Below, in pieces: positions 1 through 7,318 of a DNA stretch of 40,316 nucleotides (the stretch's first letter is position 1; each line of letters opens with the position of its first letter). The translations under genes and the position numbers were made by a program. Under the pieces are notes generated by a model. It was not told the DNA's origin. It did no database searches and saw nothing but the letters and a program-made list of their open reading frames with translations. Origin of the DNA: Firmicutes bacterium ADurb.Bin193 (GTDB lineage: Bacteria > Bacillota > Clostridia > Monoglobales > Firm-18); NCBI GenBank assembly GCA_002070105.1, contig MWCQ01000021.1, positions 1-40,316 of the forward strand. The letters run 5' to 3'.

Positions 1-17
1 CTAAAGATTTTTTTCCT

Positions 18-43
18 CACCGGCTTAGCCGGTGGTTTTTTTT
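18..43 (+). terminator. Rho-independent terminator of a gene left of the window
   Basis: A 7-bp GC-rich perfect stem (18-24 with 28-34) with a 3-base loop is followed by a run of T to 43. It would end a rightward transcript that enters from outside the window. Confidence 0.8.
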
Positions 44-59
44 CGCTAAAGCTTTAACT

Positions 60-95
60 AAAAAAAAAACAGGCTGCGCCCGGCAGCCTGTTTTA
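60..95. terminator. Bidirectional hairpin terminator
   Basis: An 8-bp stem (70-77 with 83-90) has an A-tract on its left and TTTTAT on its right. It can serve rightward transcripts and the leftward gene that ends at 172. Confidence 0.7.
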
Positions 96-171
96 TATCA
101 TTTCCCATATCCCCAAAACGCCGGCGGCACAAAAAGCCCGGTTGGGCCGGGGTGATGCGCCGACGCCGGCA

Positions 172-630
172 TTATTGACGATATAGCCTTTTATACAGGA
201 AGGCTTCCGAAATGATTGTGAGAAAGCATAAAACCAGATAGTTCTGGTAGAAATTATGCACAATCGTGAATTTTCCGAGCAGGTTGCAGCACGCGATCAG
301 GTTGGATATATAGGCCATAAAGGTAATGACGATGGCAAAAAGCAAAAGAATAAGAGCCTTCCTGGAAGGTTCTTTTTTCATGTAATTCATCATAAAAAGC
401 CCGCTCCCCGCACCAAACACCAGGTGGAAAAAGGGCACGTTCCCGATGGGCAGGAACGGGTTGTTGAAAATGTGGAGATCCAAAGGGATCAAAAAAGCCT
501 CCTGCACCGCTATGACGATTGCCGCAATCAAAGCCACAGGAAGCAGTTCCTTAATTCTTTTCGGCTTAATAAAGATAAAAATTGCCGACCAGACTATGAT
601 TGAATAAAGTAAATTCAAATATCTTTGCAT
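172..630 (-). CDS. Small multi-pass integral membrane protein of unknown function
   Basis: The ORF encodes 153 residues when started at the ATG at 630. A GGAGG sequence at 636-640 sits just upstream of that ATG; an in-frame TTG at 642 would overlap the ribosome binding site and is rejected. About four to five hydrophobic segments are visible: residues roughly 5-22, 30-45, 65-80, 90-112 and 125-145. Charged residues (a KPKR cluster near 23 and KKEPSRK near 85) separate the helices, as in a small helical membrane protein. No catalytic motif is visible. It resembles the uncharacterised membrane proteins common in Clostridia and Bacilli, but no function can be assigned. It is monocistronic and ends against the terminator at 60-95. 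Confidence 0.7.
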   Translation of the reverse strand: MQRYLNLLYSIIVWSAIFIFIKPKRIKELLPVALIAAIVIAVQEAFLIPLDLHIFNNPFLPIGNVPFFHLVFGAGSGLFMMNYMKKEPSRKALILLLFAIVITFMAYISNLIACCNLLGKFTIVHNFYQNYLVLCFLTIISEAFLYKRLYRQ

Positions 631-736
631 GGCTTCCTCCAACAGTTTATTGTAATAACAGTATTATCTGTTTTATGCCGGAATTTATGCATTTGTGCGG
701 GCAGGCGGGGTAAAAAAGGACTCTACGGGGCGTTGA

Positions 737-765
737 TTGAATTTTTTTCGTTTTACGGGTATGAT
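737..765 (+). promoter_or_regulatory. Sigma-A promoter of the HTH-desulfoferrodoxin gene
   Basis: TTGAAT (737-742) and TATGAT (760-765) are separated by 17 bp. They point right towards the gene at 944, leaving a leader of about 170 nt. Confidence 0.7.
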
Positions 766-785
766 AAATAATATCTGCTGGGGTC

Positions 786-863
786 TGGTGTTTTAAAAAC
801 ACCAAATCCGAATCGCAAGGTCTTTATGCTGATTTGCTCAAAAGCCTTGTGCTCCGGCAAATC
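786..863 (+). promoter_or_regulatory. Palindrome and stem-loop in the 5' leader
   Basis: A 9+9 bp palindrome around one central base lies at 786-804, close to the expected transcription start. It could be an operator for the XRE regulator encoded downstream. A second arm pair (831-837 with 857-863, GATTTGC/GCAAATC) can form a stem-loop further into the leader. Both are visible directly; the regulatory role is inference. Confidence 0.4.
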
Positions 864-943
864 AAAAATGCCTTGAAACCGCGAAGCAGCAGTATTTTTT
901 ATTTATTCAGCAGCTATTAAACATACAAAAAGGAGGCCAGACG

Positions 944-1528
944 ATGGATCATGGCAGAATAGGCGCTTTGATTTTAGCCCTGAGAAAGGAAAAAGGTATG
1001 ACCCAGAGGCAGATAGCCGACGTTATGCACATCAGCGACAAAACCGTTTCAAAGTGGGAACGCGGCCTGGGGTGTCCCGATGTATCGCTGCTGGGCGGGC
1101 TTTCCAAGGTGTTGGGCGTTGATCTGGAAAATATGCTGGAAGGCGACCTTAAAAAAAAAGACACAGACGGAGGGAATATGAAAGCCATTAAATTTTATAC
1201 CTGCGGAAGCTGCAATAATGTGATAACCGCCATGAGCGGCTCGACCGTGTCGTGCTGCGGCAGAAAGCTTTCGGCGCTGGCCGTTCAGCCGGAGGACAGC
1301 GATCACAAAATAAGCCTGGCCGATATCGACGACGAATATTACGTCACCGTCGACCACCCCATGCGCAAAGACCACTATCTCTCATTTGCCGCACTGGTAT
1401 GCTATGACAGGGCGCTGCTCATAAAGCTCTACGCCGAGCAGAGCGCGGCATTCAGACTACCTAAAATGCGCCGCGGCAAACTCTACATTTGTTGCAGCGG
1501 ACACGGCCTTTTTGTAAAAGAAATATAA
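944..1528 (+). CDS. XRE-family HTH protein fused to a complete desulfoferrodoxin-like domain
   Basis: This 194-residue protein has three parts. Residues 5-60 are an XRE/Cro helix-turn-helix (TQRQIADVMHIS..TVSKWERG). Residues 84-107 match the desulforedoxin-type rubredoxin-like iron site, with C87, C90 and the adjacent pair C104-C105. Residues 115-194 match the superoxide reductase (neelaredoxin) domain. All five expected ligands of the mononuclear Fe centre can be aligned: H121, H138 (in HPM), H144 (in HY), C184 and H187 (C-x-x-H followed by GLF). The Glu-Lys pair that normally precedes the first His is replaced by Ser-Asp, so catalysis may be altered. AGGAGG at 931-936 fixes the ATG at 944. 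A redox, superoxide, O2 or NO sensing regulator is a reasonable inference; a reductase carrying a DNA-binding anchor is the alternative. Confidence 0.85.
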   Translation: MDHGRIGALILALRKEKGMTQRQIADVMHISDKTVSKWERGLGCPDVSLLGGLSKVLGVDLENMLEGDLKKKDTDGGNMKAIKFYTCGSCNNVITAMSGSTVSCCGRKLSALAVQPEDSDHKISLADIDDEYYVTVDHPMRKDHYLSFAALVCYDRALLIKLYAEQSAAFRLPKMRRGKLYICCSGHGLFVKEI

Positions 1529-1619
1529 CAAGAAACGCAAAAGCCCCACTGCGGCGGCAAAAAAAATGCCATACCGCCTCAAACGCATGGTTTCGTTTTT
1601 TTTATGCGGCATCCTTCAC

Positions 1620-1931
1620 TTACAATAACCGCACGCGTGCAAGCCGTGCGCAGCGCGTCGAGCAGTACATCCCACCGTCCACACCAGTATAGAAACGTCT
1701 TGAGCATACGGGACAGATACGCCCCGCGCTTCTCAGCGCCGGCGTGTCACGCACATAGTCCGGGCACGCATATACCAGATAGGAACGCACGAAAAGCTCA
1801 CCGTCGTCGGCGCGCATGCGTATTTTGGTCGGCTTGGCCTGCCAGCCCGGATGCGGTACACACCGTCTTATCCACTCGCACTTATGGGCATAAGCGTTTG
1901 CACAGCTCCAGCACAGTGTTTCCTGGTCCAT
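1620..1931 (-). CDS. Cys-rich zinc-finger-like small conserved protein
   Basis: Starting at the ATG at 1931 (a GGGG-rich ribosome binding site lies upstream), the product is 103 residues. The open frame extends to 2045, but those extra codons look non-coding. The first half has a CWSC pair, further Cys residues, and the pattern PGW.A.PTKI ... SYLVYACPDY, which resembles small Cys-rich proteins found in Firmicute chromosomes and phages. The second half carries C-P-V-C about 16 residues before C-STR-C, a plausible zinc ribbon. Function is unknown. The reverse strand carries several overlapping spurious frames. Confidence 0.6.
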   Translation of the reverse strand: MDQETLCWSCANAYAHKCEWIRRCVPHPGWQAKPTKIRMRADDGELFVRSYLVYACPDYVRDTPALRSAGRICPVCSRRFYTGVDGGMYCSTRCARLARVRLL

Positions 1932-2060
1932 AGTCAAAAATACCCCTTTCGGTTTTGCGCCGCTCCTTGCGCATATACTACAGCATATGCAGCTACGCGC
2001 CACAATGCTATTACGGACGGCAGATGGCGCAAAAGGGTTGCCCATGCCAAAATATTAAGG

Positions 2061-2089
2061 TTGACAATCCTGCCGCTTTGTGCTATTAT
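2061..2089 (+). promoter_or_regulatory. Sigma-A promoter of tRNA-Val
   Basis: A perfect TTGACA (2061-2066), a 17-bp spacer and TATTAT (2084-2089) end 12 bp before the tRNA. Confidence 0.85.
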
Positions 2090-2101
2090 GTTTTTCGTTG
2101 C

Positions 2102-2178
2102 GGAGGTATAGCTCAGCTGGTTAGAGCGTTTGCTTGACGTGCAAAAGGTCGCAGGTTCGAATCCTGCTACCTTCACCA
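2102..2178 (+). tRNA. tRNA-Val (anticodon GAC)
   Basis: The acceptor stem GGAGGTA pairs with TACCTTC. The D arm, a 5-bp anticodon stem with loop TTGACGT, the T arm and an encoded CCA end (2176-2178) are all present. The anticodon GAC reads valine. The 3' half from the anticodon loop onward is duplicated at 3450-3499. Confidence 0.93.
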
Positions 2179-2183
2179 AAACA
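2134..2183. repeat. attL-like direct repeat, copy 1 (50 bp, inside tRNA-Val)
   Basis: Fifty bases starting at the anticodon loop and running 5 nt past the CCA are identical to 3450-3499. The flanking bases differ on both sides, so the repeat is exactly 50 bp. Confidence 0.9.
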
Positions 2184-2190
2184 TAAAATT

Positions 2191-2225
2191 AAAACCCTTA
2201 CAGGCTCAATGCTTGCAGGGGTTTT
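2191..2225 (+). terminator. Hairpin terminator just inside the left element end
   Basis: AAAACCC (from 2191) pairs with GGGTTTT (to 2225) and is followed by GATTTTATT. It can end the tRNA transcript in its present, interrupted context. Confidence 0.6.
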
Positions 2226-2433
2226 GATTTTATTCTGTTTGAGTTCGTGAATATGCATATTAATGCACGTACTACATAAATACTGCAACTTCGAAAATTT
2301 TTGTTTTTATTCATATATAGTTACACCATATCTTAGGTACTACCTGAGGCTGCACTGTGCACCCCATATCCTTCCTTTCTGTATTTATTTACACTGTAAA
2401 AAGTCACCTAAAAATTAGTGAAGACTGAATTCC

Positions 2434-3000
2434 TCAAATATCAATATCACTTTTTCCCCTATACATAATTTCAGCCTCGCGCCTTGCCCTGACAGCATCT
2501 TGATAGCTCTCAAAATAACCGATAAAAACAGAGCCGGTTTTTCCCGCTGTAATTTCAACCTTCCACTTCCTGTTCCGCAGTACCCATTTGACACCCGGAA
2601 TCTTTTTCCCATTATGTATTGCGTTATTTTGTTCAGCTTCCGGAAAGTGAATAACCCCATTTGGGTTGTTTTGGAACTCACTCTCGCAATCGCGAACAAA
2701 GCGGCATATATTAACAAACCTGTCCAGTATCAAGCCAATCATGCTTGACGATAATCCGCACAGCTTAGCAAGTTCCGCTTGCTCAATTTTGGCTCCTTTA
2801 TAAATGCTTTCGATCCACATCTGCAGAATGTCTCTATCCCGCTGGCGCTTAATTCCGGCAAATGCTGAATCAATAATGTGCTGAGCGTATGCTTTATCAA
2901 TGTATTTATTTATATTGTGGTCATGCCGCACAATGAAATTATATTTGTTTATGTTAAGTACTACCGATGCGGCAATCGCTATACTGCAAAAGCGGGCCAT
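2434..3000 (-). CDS. AP2-domain DNA-binding protein of the tRNA-Val element
   Basis: The open frame gives 188 residues. Residues about 130-180 (GVKWVLRNRKWKVEI ... GYFESYQDAVRARREAE) match the bacterial AP2 DNA-binding domain found in phage and mobile-element proteins, often next to HNH or integrase domains. Residues about 50-110 are helical and include AELAKLCGLSSSMIGLIL, which could be a helix-turn-helix. No nuclease motif is seen. The start is uncertain: there is no clear ribosome binding site before 3000, and the first residues overlap an ORF on the other strand. It is probably a regulator or a remnant of the mobile element. Confidence 0.6.
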   Translation of the reverse strand: MARFCSIAIAASVVLNINKYNFIVRHDHNINKYIDKAYAQHIIDSAFAGIKRQRDRDILQMWIESIYKGAKIEQAELAKLCGLSSSMIGLILDRFVNICRFVRDCESEFQNNPNGVIHFPEAEQNNAIHNGKKIPGVKWVLRNRKWKVEITAGKTGSVFIGYFESYQDAVRARREAEIMYRGKSDIDI

Positions 3001-3306
3001 TATTTCGGATTACGCACTGTGGAATGAAAAGGCATACGCCGACAACGACATCTATTGGTTGTTGTTAAAAATGGCCGACTATATCAATTAAGCCTTCATA
3101 CCCTCCTTATTAATTTGGTGCTGGACCAGAAAGAGATAGAACGCTTCTACTGCGACGAAACGGTCCAGGCGTACTACCCAGGCAGCAAGCGGTTACAGGA
3201 ACTGCTGGGCCAGATTATCGACAATAACGTCATGTGGGATAAGACAAAGCGTGTGGCGATAATCGACCTTGACGCGCTAGAAAAAAATAATACACAGAAC
3301 AACTAA
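2955..3306 (+). pseudogene. Frame-broken ORF of the tRNA-Val element
   Basis: Two adjacent frames look like parts of one protein. The first (2955-3091) reads LLLKMADYIN and stops. The second frame covers the next stretch and ends at 3306 with VAIIDLDALEKNN. Joining them needs one shift close to 3088-3094 and would give about 115 residues. The family is not recognised. Chance open frames are a possible alternative, but the second part has the composition of a real helical protein. Confidence 0.4.
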
Positions 3307-3449
3307 CCCTTACTACAATCTGTACTACAACGCGTAGGAAAAACAAGTCTAAAATGGGTAAGTTCAGGGCAACAAAGGACAAACACAAAAAAGAATAAAA
3401 CCCACTAAACCCGCGATATAGCGGACTTTGCCGCTTGTAGTATCTCTTA

Positions 3450-3499
3450 TTGACGTGCAAAAGGTCGCAGGTTCGAATCCTGCTACCTTCACCAAAACA
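3450..3499. repeat. attR-like direct repeat, copy 2 (50 bp)
   Basis: This is an exact copy of 2134-2183 without the 5' half of a tRNA. Its upstream sequence gives no D arm or acceptor stem, so it is not a second tRNA gene. Confidence 0.9.
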
Positions 3500-3509
3500 C
3501 ATCGTCCCG

Positions 3510-3549
3510 ACAAAATGCGCCCTGAATGCCAATTCAGGGCGCATTTTGT
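3510..3549 (+). terminator. Probable native tRNA-Val terminator
   Basis: A perfect 18-bp stem (3510-3527 with 3532-3549) with a 4-base loop begins 10 bp after the right att copy. Before insertion it would have stood directly behind tRNA-Val. Confidence 0.65.
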
Positions 3550-3722
3550 GTATGCAAATCCGGTTTAGATATTTTATCGGCGTCTGCGGCATTTCGGGCG
3601 CACTTTAAGCGCAGGGTCCGATTTAAAAATATTTTGATTTCCTGCTCTGGTATTTTTAGACACAGCATTTTTTGTGCATGAAAAAGCGTGTTTGCGCAGA
3701 AGATAAAGCCGAGGTGATTTAA

Positions 3723-3908
3723 ATGTCAGCAATGAAAGACAAATTCCACGACCTGTATGCCTTAATAGAAGCCGACGACGAAGCAAACAGCTATTTTTAC
3801 GCGTTGCCGGACTATGTTCAGGAGCAGATCGAAACACGCTCCGACGGCGTGAACTCTTTTGCAAGCCTGAAGGACTACGCCGAAAACCTGCTGCGCGGGG
3901 ATGACTGA
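3723..3908 (+). CDS. Small conserved hypothetical protein (61 aa)
   Basis: The ATG at 3723 is preceded by AGGTGA at 3711-3716. The 61-residue product is acidic and helical (YALIEADDEANSYFYALP ... NSFASLKDYAENLL), with a predicted soluble fold and no membrane segment. Similar short proteins occur in Clostridia without known function. It lies 61 bp upstream of the TVP38-type gene and may share its transcript. Confidence 0.65.
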   Translation: MSAMKDKFHDLYALIEADDEANSYFYALPDYVQEQIETRSDGVNSFASLKDYAENLLRGDD

Positions 3909-3969
3909 GCCGCACAATGGCAGGCCGGTACTGCGGTAAATCCATATTGCACTGTCAGGGGGGAAAAGC

Positions 3970-4935
3970 GTGTTTGCCTACTTTTTAAAATTAAAAGCAA
4001 GGATAGACCCTTTTCTCATTCGGGACGGCGCTCATCTGAGCAGGCAGCAAAAGCACAGGCGGCGCACATATATCCTGTGCTTTGCTGCGGCCGTGCTTAC
4101 GCTTTTGTGTGCCGGGGCCTTCGCCGGCGAACCGCTCATACGGCTTGCGGCGGCTTGGGCAGGCACAAGTACGCCGGACTCCCCGCTTACCCGTATCATG
4201 TTTGTTGCCTTGCGCACACTCCAGACAGTGGTATTGTTTTTGCCGGGAGAAGCGGTGGAGCTTTTGGGCGGCTGGCTGTTCGGCACTGCCACAGGTACGC
4301 TTTTATGCCTTGTCGGCTCGGCGGCCGGCTCCTGCGCCATACTGTATATGGTCAGGCGCTTTGGCGAAAAGGCGGCAGCGCTGTTTATCCGCCGTGAAAA
4401 GCTTGCCTCACTGTCTTTTTTTAAGGGCAGCAAGCGGTTTAATCTTCTGATATTCCTGCTGTTTTTAATCCCCGGCACGCCTAAAGATGCCATAACCTAT
4501 GCCGTTGCGCTTACGCCAATGCGTATGCGTGACTTTGTGCTGCTGTCAACCATAGCACGCATTCCGTCAGTACTGACTTCGGCGATTGTGGGCGAAGCGG
4601 CGGTTGCGCAGGCCTACACACTGGCCTCTGCCATCCTTGTGGCAAGCGGGCTGTGCTCACTGGGCGGCATAGTGCTGTTTCGCCGTATGCTGCGCCGTGG
4701 GCGCATCCAAACTGTCAGCCATTCCGGCAAAACCGGCATGCAGCCTGTGAAAAATTTGCCGTATGTGCCATCAAAGCCCGTTCCCGCAGCGCCTTTGGCC
4801 GGAACCTATGATGCGCCGGCCTTTTCAGCGTCTGCGGCGGCGTTTGCACCCGCAATGACCGCATCCGGCGTATCCGACGCAACCACTCCCCTCGAAATCG
4901 GCCATACCGCGGCTTCAGACCCGCAAATAACCTGA
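3970..4935 (+). CDS. TVP38/TMEM64 (DedA-superfamily) membrane protein
   Basis: The protein has 321 residues from a GTG start that follows a run of G at 3959-3963. The SNARE-associated core spans about residues 85-210. The first signature is FLPGEAVELLGGWLFG (90-105) followed by G-x-x-x-G-S-x-x-G and a basic MVRRFG. The second signature is IPGTPKDAITYAVAL, near residue 166. A membrane segment near 33-52 precedes it and one near 215-235 follows. Family members are thought to move lipids or ions across the membrane, but the substrate here is unknown. The last 80 residues are an Ala/Pro-rich tail absent from typical members and probably disordered. Confidence 0.8.
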   Translation: MFAYFLKLKARIDPFLIRDGAHLSRQQKHRRRTYILCFAAAVLTLLCAGAFAGEPLIRLAAAWAGTSTPDSPLTRIMFVALRTLQTVVLFLPGEAVELLGGWLFGTATGTLLCLVGSAAGSCAILYMVRRFGEKAAALFIRREKLASLSFFKGSKRFNLLIFLLFLIPGTPKDAITYAVALTPMRMRDFVLLSTIARIPSVLTSAIVGEAAVAQAYTLASAILVASGLCSLGGIVLFRRMLRRGRIQTVSHSGKTGMQPVKNLPYVPSKPVPAAPLAGTYDAPAFSASAAAFAPAMTASGVSDATTPLEIGHTAASDPQIT

Positions 4936-5106
4936 GCGAAGCGTGATTTATCCGCCGGATTCTCCCGATCAGGGCACGGCAGCGGTAAACAGCCGATTGC
5001 CCGGGATAAAGGCCATGCTTCTTTTTAGTTTTTAAGCTTGCTTGACCTCCGCCGGACGCGACCTTGCCATCTCACGTAAACGGCTGAAACCTTTTTGCGA
5101 AAAACA

Positions 5107-5157
5107 AAGTAAGGCTTTGCTTTTTCCTTTCATGCGTCAGCCGTGGCAGCAGATGCA
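5107..5157. repeat. Imperfect 51-bp intergenic repeat, copy A
   Basis: It begins AAGTAAGG and ends CAGATGCA. It matches 5331-5382 with a few substitutions and a 1-bp length difference. A more diverged relative lies near 10635-10690. Confidence 0.7.
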
Positions 5158-5303
5158 CGATAAACGCATGAAACTTTTTGCGGAGCAAAAGGCAAAGTTT
5201 TGGTCAAACTTTTTTAAAAGTTTGCAGGGTTTTTAGGGGCGGAGCCTCTAAATCGCCGTCCGCAGACGGCGAAATCCTAATCGTATAAGAGCTTTTTTCT
5301 TTG

Positions 5304-5336
5304 TTACTTTCTTTTTGCGATAGAAAAAGAAAGTAA
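5304..5336. repeat. 13-bp inverted repeat hairpin overlapping repeat copy B
   Basis: Bases 5304-5316 are the exact reverse complement of 5324-5336, with a 7-base loop. AT-rich hairpins of this type are common in dispersed intergenic repeats of Clostridia. Confidence 0.6.
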
Positions 5337-5382
5337 GGTTTTGCTTTCCAGCTTTCATGCGTCAGCCGCGGCAACAGATGCA
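5331..5382. repeat. Imperfect 51-bp intergenic repeat, copy B
   Basis: The second copy of the element at 5107-5157 stands directly upstream of the promoter at 5390. Confidence 0.7.
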
Positions 5383-5389
5383 GCAGGCC

Positions 5390-5419
5390 TTGACACCGCA
5401 GACCGCCTTCATATATAAT
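5390..5419 (+). promoter_or_regulatory. Strong sigma-A promoter far upstream of the sulfatase
   Basis: Perfect TTGACA (5390-5395) and TATAAT (5414-5419) are 18 bp apart. Transcription would cross about 370 nt before the sulfatase ATG, so this is either a long leader or a non-coding transcript. Confidence 0.65.
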
Positions 5420-5797
5420 AAAACACAAAAAAGCCGTGCGCTGATTACATAGTCTCCGTACAAGTTAAAATGTTCAGATTTTGGGCGAATTGTATTTTCT
5501 AAGAAACGGATCATACGGCAGTACCAGACGGCAAAATGCAGACCATACCTGTTGTCGCGTGCTGTTTCCGAACAGTATACCTTTGTGGGCTTCTATTCTT
5601 AGCCTGCTTTTGCTGCGCATGAAAAAAAACAAGCTGTGACCGGAGCGCAGAAGAGAATGCGGCGGAAGGATGCGGGCGTATTAAGGATGCACCAGAGCAA
5701 GACAGACGCATGGCTTGGGAAATCGCGCATGAGCCTGTGTCACAGGTCATTAACGTTTATTTTAAGTAAACTATACATGCTCTAGGGGGGTAGAAAG

Positions 5798-7315
5798 ATG
5801 AAAAAGCCAAACATATTGCTGGTATTCACCGATCAGCAGCGCTACGATACCATCGAAGTGCTGGGCAATCCTGTGATAAAAACGCCTGTTCTAAACAGCC
5901 TGGCGGAAAACGGCACGGCATTTGCCAGGGCCTATACGCCATGCCCGGTCTGCGTTGCCGCAAGATACGCCATGCATACGGGACAAATGCCGCACCGGAC
6001 GGATGTTGTCAAAAACAGCAAAATGCCCGACGGCAGACAGAGCTTTATGGATATTCTTTCAGAAAACGGTTACCAAACCTTTGGCACAGGCAAGATGCAT
6101 TTTACGTTCAATACGGGGTTAGGTACGCTGTGGGGCTACGAAAAAAGGGCCACATGCGATGTGGAACGCCCTGAGGACAACGATTTCTACCAGCATATCA
6201 AAAGCAGGGGCTACGGGCATGTGGTGGATTATAAAGGCGTGCGAAGCGAAATGTATTATATCCCGCAGGTGTCTCAACTGCCGGCGCATCTTCATCATTC
6301 GGCGTGGACTGTAGATACGTCCATAGATTTTCTTGCGGGAAGGGATAAGGACAAGCCGTTTTTTATGATGACCTCGTTTGAAAAACCCCATCCGCCGTTT
6401 GAGCCGCCCGTGCCCTGGAATAAACTCTACCGCGGGCCCGACATGCCGTTGCCTAAGCGGCCGGAAGCCGGAGAAACGCTTCTTACTGCGTGGAACAAGT
6501 ATCAAAACAGATACAAGCACAGGGATCAAGGTGTTGACGACAACCTTATCCGGATGCTAAAGGCCAGCTACTACGCCGAGGTATCCTATCTGGATTACTG
6601 CCTGGGCAGGCTGTTTGACTATATGGCTGGCGAGGGCCTTATGGATAATACGCTCATCCTGTTTACTTCGGACCACGGCGAGATGCTGGGCGACTACAAC
6701 TGCTTCGGAAAGCGGTGCTTCCTTGATTCAGGGGCCAGAATTCCCATGCTCATCCGCTATCCCGGCTGCGAAAAGGGCAATATATGCGCCACGCCCGTGT
6801 CCCTGATAGATATCCTGCCCACATTTTTAGAATTTGCCGGTATCCCCGCCGCAGACAGCTACTCCGGCGAGAGTCTGTTTGGCATTATGGCCAACACCAG
6901 CGCCAGGGATACCGTTTACGGCCAGTACGACAGGGAAGGGCGCGCCTTGTATATGGCGGTCAATACCGAATACAAGTATATCTATTCAGCTCCCGACAAT
7001 AAAGAATTTTTGCTTGACCTTGTCGCAGACCCGGAGGAAACCCGCAACAAAGCCTATAATCCCCTGTACATTGAAAAAACCAGGCAGATGAGAGAGCAAT
7101 TGATCAACTACTTTAAAAACGAAGGATATACAACACCCCTATCCCCGGACGGATGGAAGGCATATCCCCGGCAGGAAATGCCGGATGATCCCGACGCATA
7201 CCTGATGTTTCAGGATCCACCCGAAAGCATACCGCATATTCCGGGCTATGAAACTGCTTCAAATTTAAGAAAATATTATAAAAATTCGCATCATGCCGGA
7301 TTGGGATGGTATTAG
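5798..7315 (+). CDS. Type I (formylglycine-dependent) sulfatase, Cys type
   Basis: This 505-residue protein belongs to the alkaline phosphatase-like sulfatase family. Metal-binding D12-Q13 lie near the N-terminus (FTDQQR). The residue to be converted to formylglycine is C52 in C-V-A-A-R, a C-x-A-x-R variant of the usual C-x-P-x-R. K99/H101 (GKMH), K196/H198 (EKPH) and D292-H293 (FTSDHGEMLGD) complete the active site. A Cys-type site in an anaerobe implies maturation by a radical-SAM anSME, which is not encoded in this window. There is no signal peptide, so it is probably cytoplasmic. A G-rich ribosome binding site at 5785-5790 supports the ATG. The gene ends 3 bp from the convergent metY-like gene. 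The substrate cannot be told from the sequence. Confidence 0.88.
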   Translation: MKKPNILLVFTDQQRYDTIEVLGNPVIKTPVLNSLAENGTAFARAYTPCPVCVAARYAMHTGQMPHRTDVVKNSKMPDGRQSFMDILSENGYQTFGTGKMHFTFNTGLGTLWGYEKRATCDVERPEDNDFYQHIKSRGYGHVVDYKGVRSEMYYIPQVSQLPAHLHHSAWTVDTSIDFLAGRDKDKPFFMMTSFEKPHPPFEPPVPWNKLYRGPDMPLPKRPEAGETLLTAWNKYQNRYKHRDQGVDDNLIRMLKASYYAEVSYLDYCLGRLFDYMAGEGLMDNTLILFTSDHGEMLGDYNCFGKRCFLDSGARIPMLIRYPGCEKGNICATPVSLIDILPTFLEFAGIPAADSYSGESLFGIMANTSARDTVYGQYDREGRALYMAVNTEYKYIYSAPDNKEFLLDLVADPEETRNKAYNPLYIEKTRQMREQLINYFKNEGYTTPLSPDGWKAYPRQEMPDDPDAYLMFQDPPESIPHIPGYETASNLRKYYKNSHHAGLGWY

Positions 7316-7318
7316 GCG

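Larger units (their letters stand above)
2134..3499. mobile_element. Degraded integrative element in tRNA-Val
   Basis: The 50-bp att-like duplications bound about 1.3 kb of DNA containing an AP2-domain gene and a frame-broken ORF. There is no integrase. A perfect 18-bp stem hairpin immediately beyond the right repeat looks like the original tRNA terminator displaced by insertion. Several TACTAC motifs near the ends (2271, 2339, 3311, 3323) could be integrase arm sites. A tyrosine recombinase supplied in trans or lost by deletion is inferred. Confidence 0.75.
4936..5797. other. Gene-free 860-bp region with hairpins and repeats
   Basis: No credible gene is seen in this stretch; the open frames on both strands have low-complexity or unnatural composition. 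It holds two copies of an imperfect 51-bp direct repeat, several hairpins (for example a stem near 5253-5268 and one at 5304-5336) and an orphan promoter at 5390-5419. Confidence 0.6.

Noticed and set aside
3450-3499. A second tRNA gene
   Set aside because: Only the 3' half of a tRNA is present; no D arm or 5' acceptor strand precedes it.
3230-3592. Minus-strand ORF containing GSRIRTCDL
   Set aside because: It is the antisense reading of the duplicated tRNA-Val 3' half and its flanks; no ribosome binding site and unnatural composition.
5511-5750. Minus-strand ORF of 79 codons upstream of the sulfatase
   Set aside because: No ribosome binding site, no recognisable motif, and it lies across the likely sulfatase leader.
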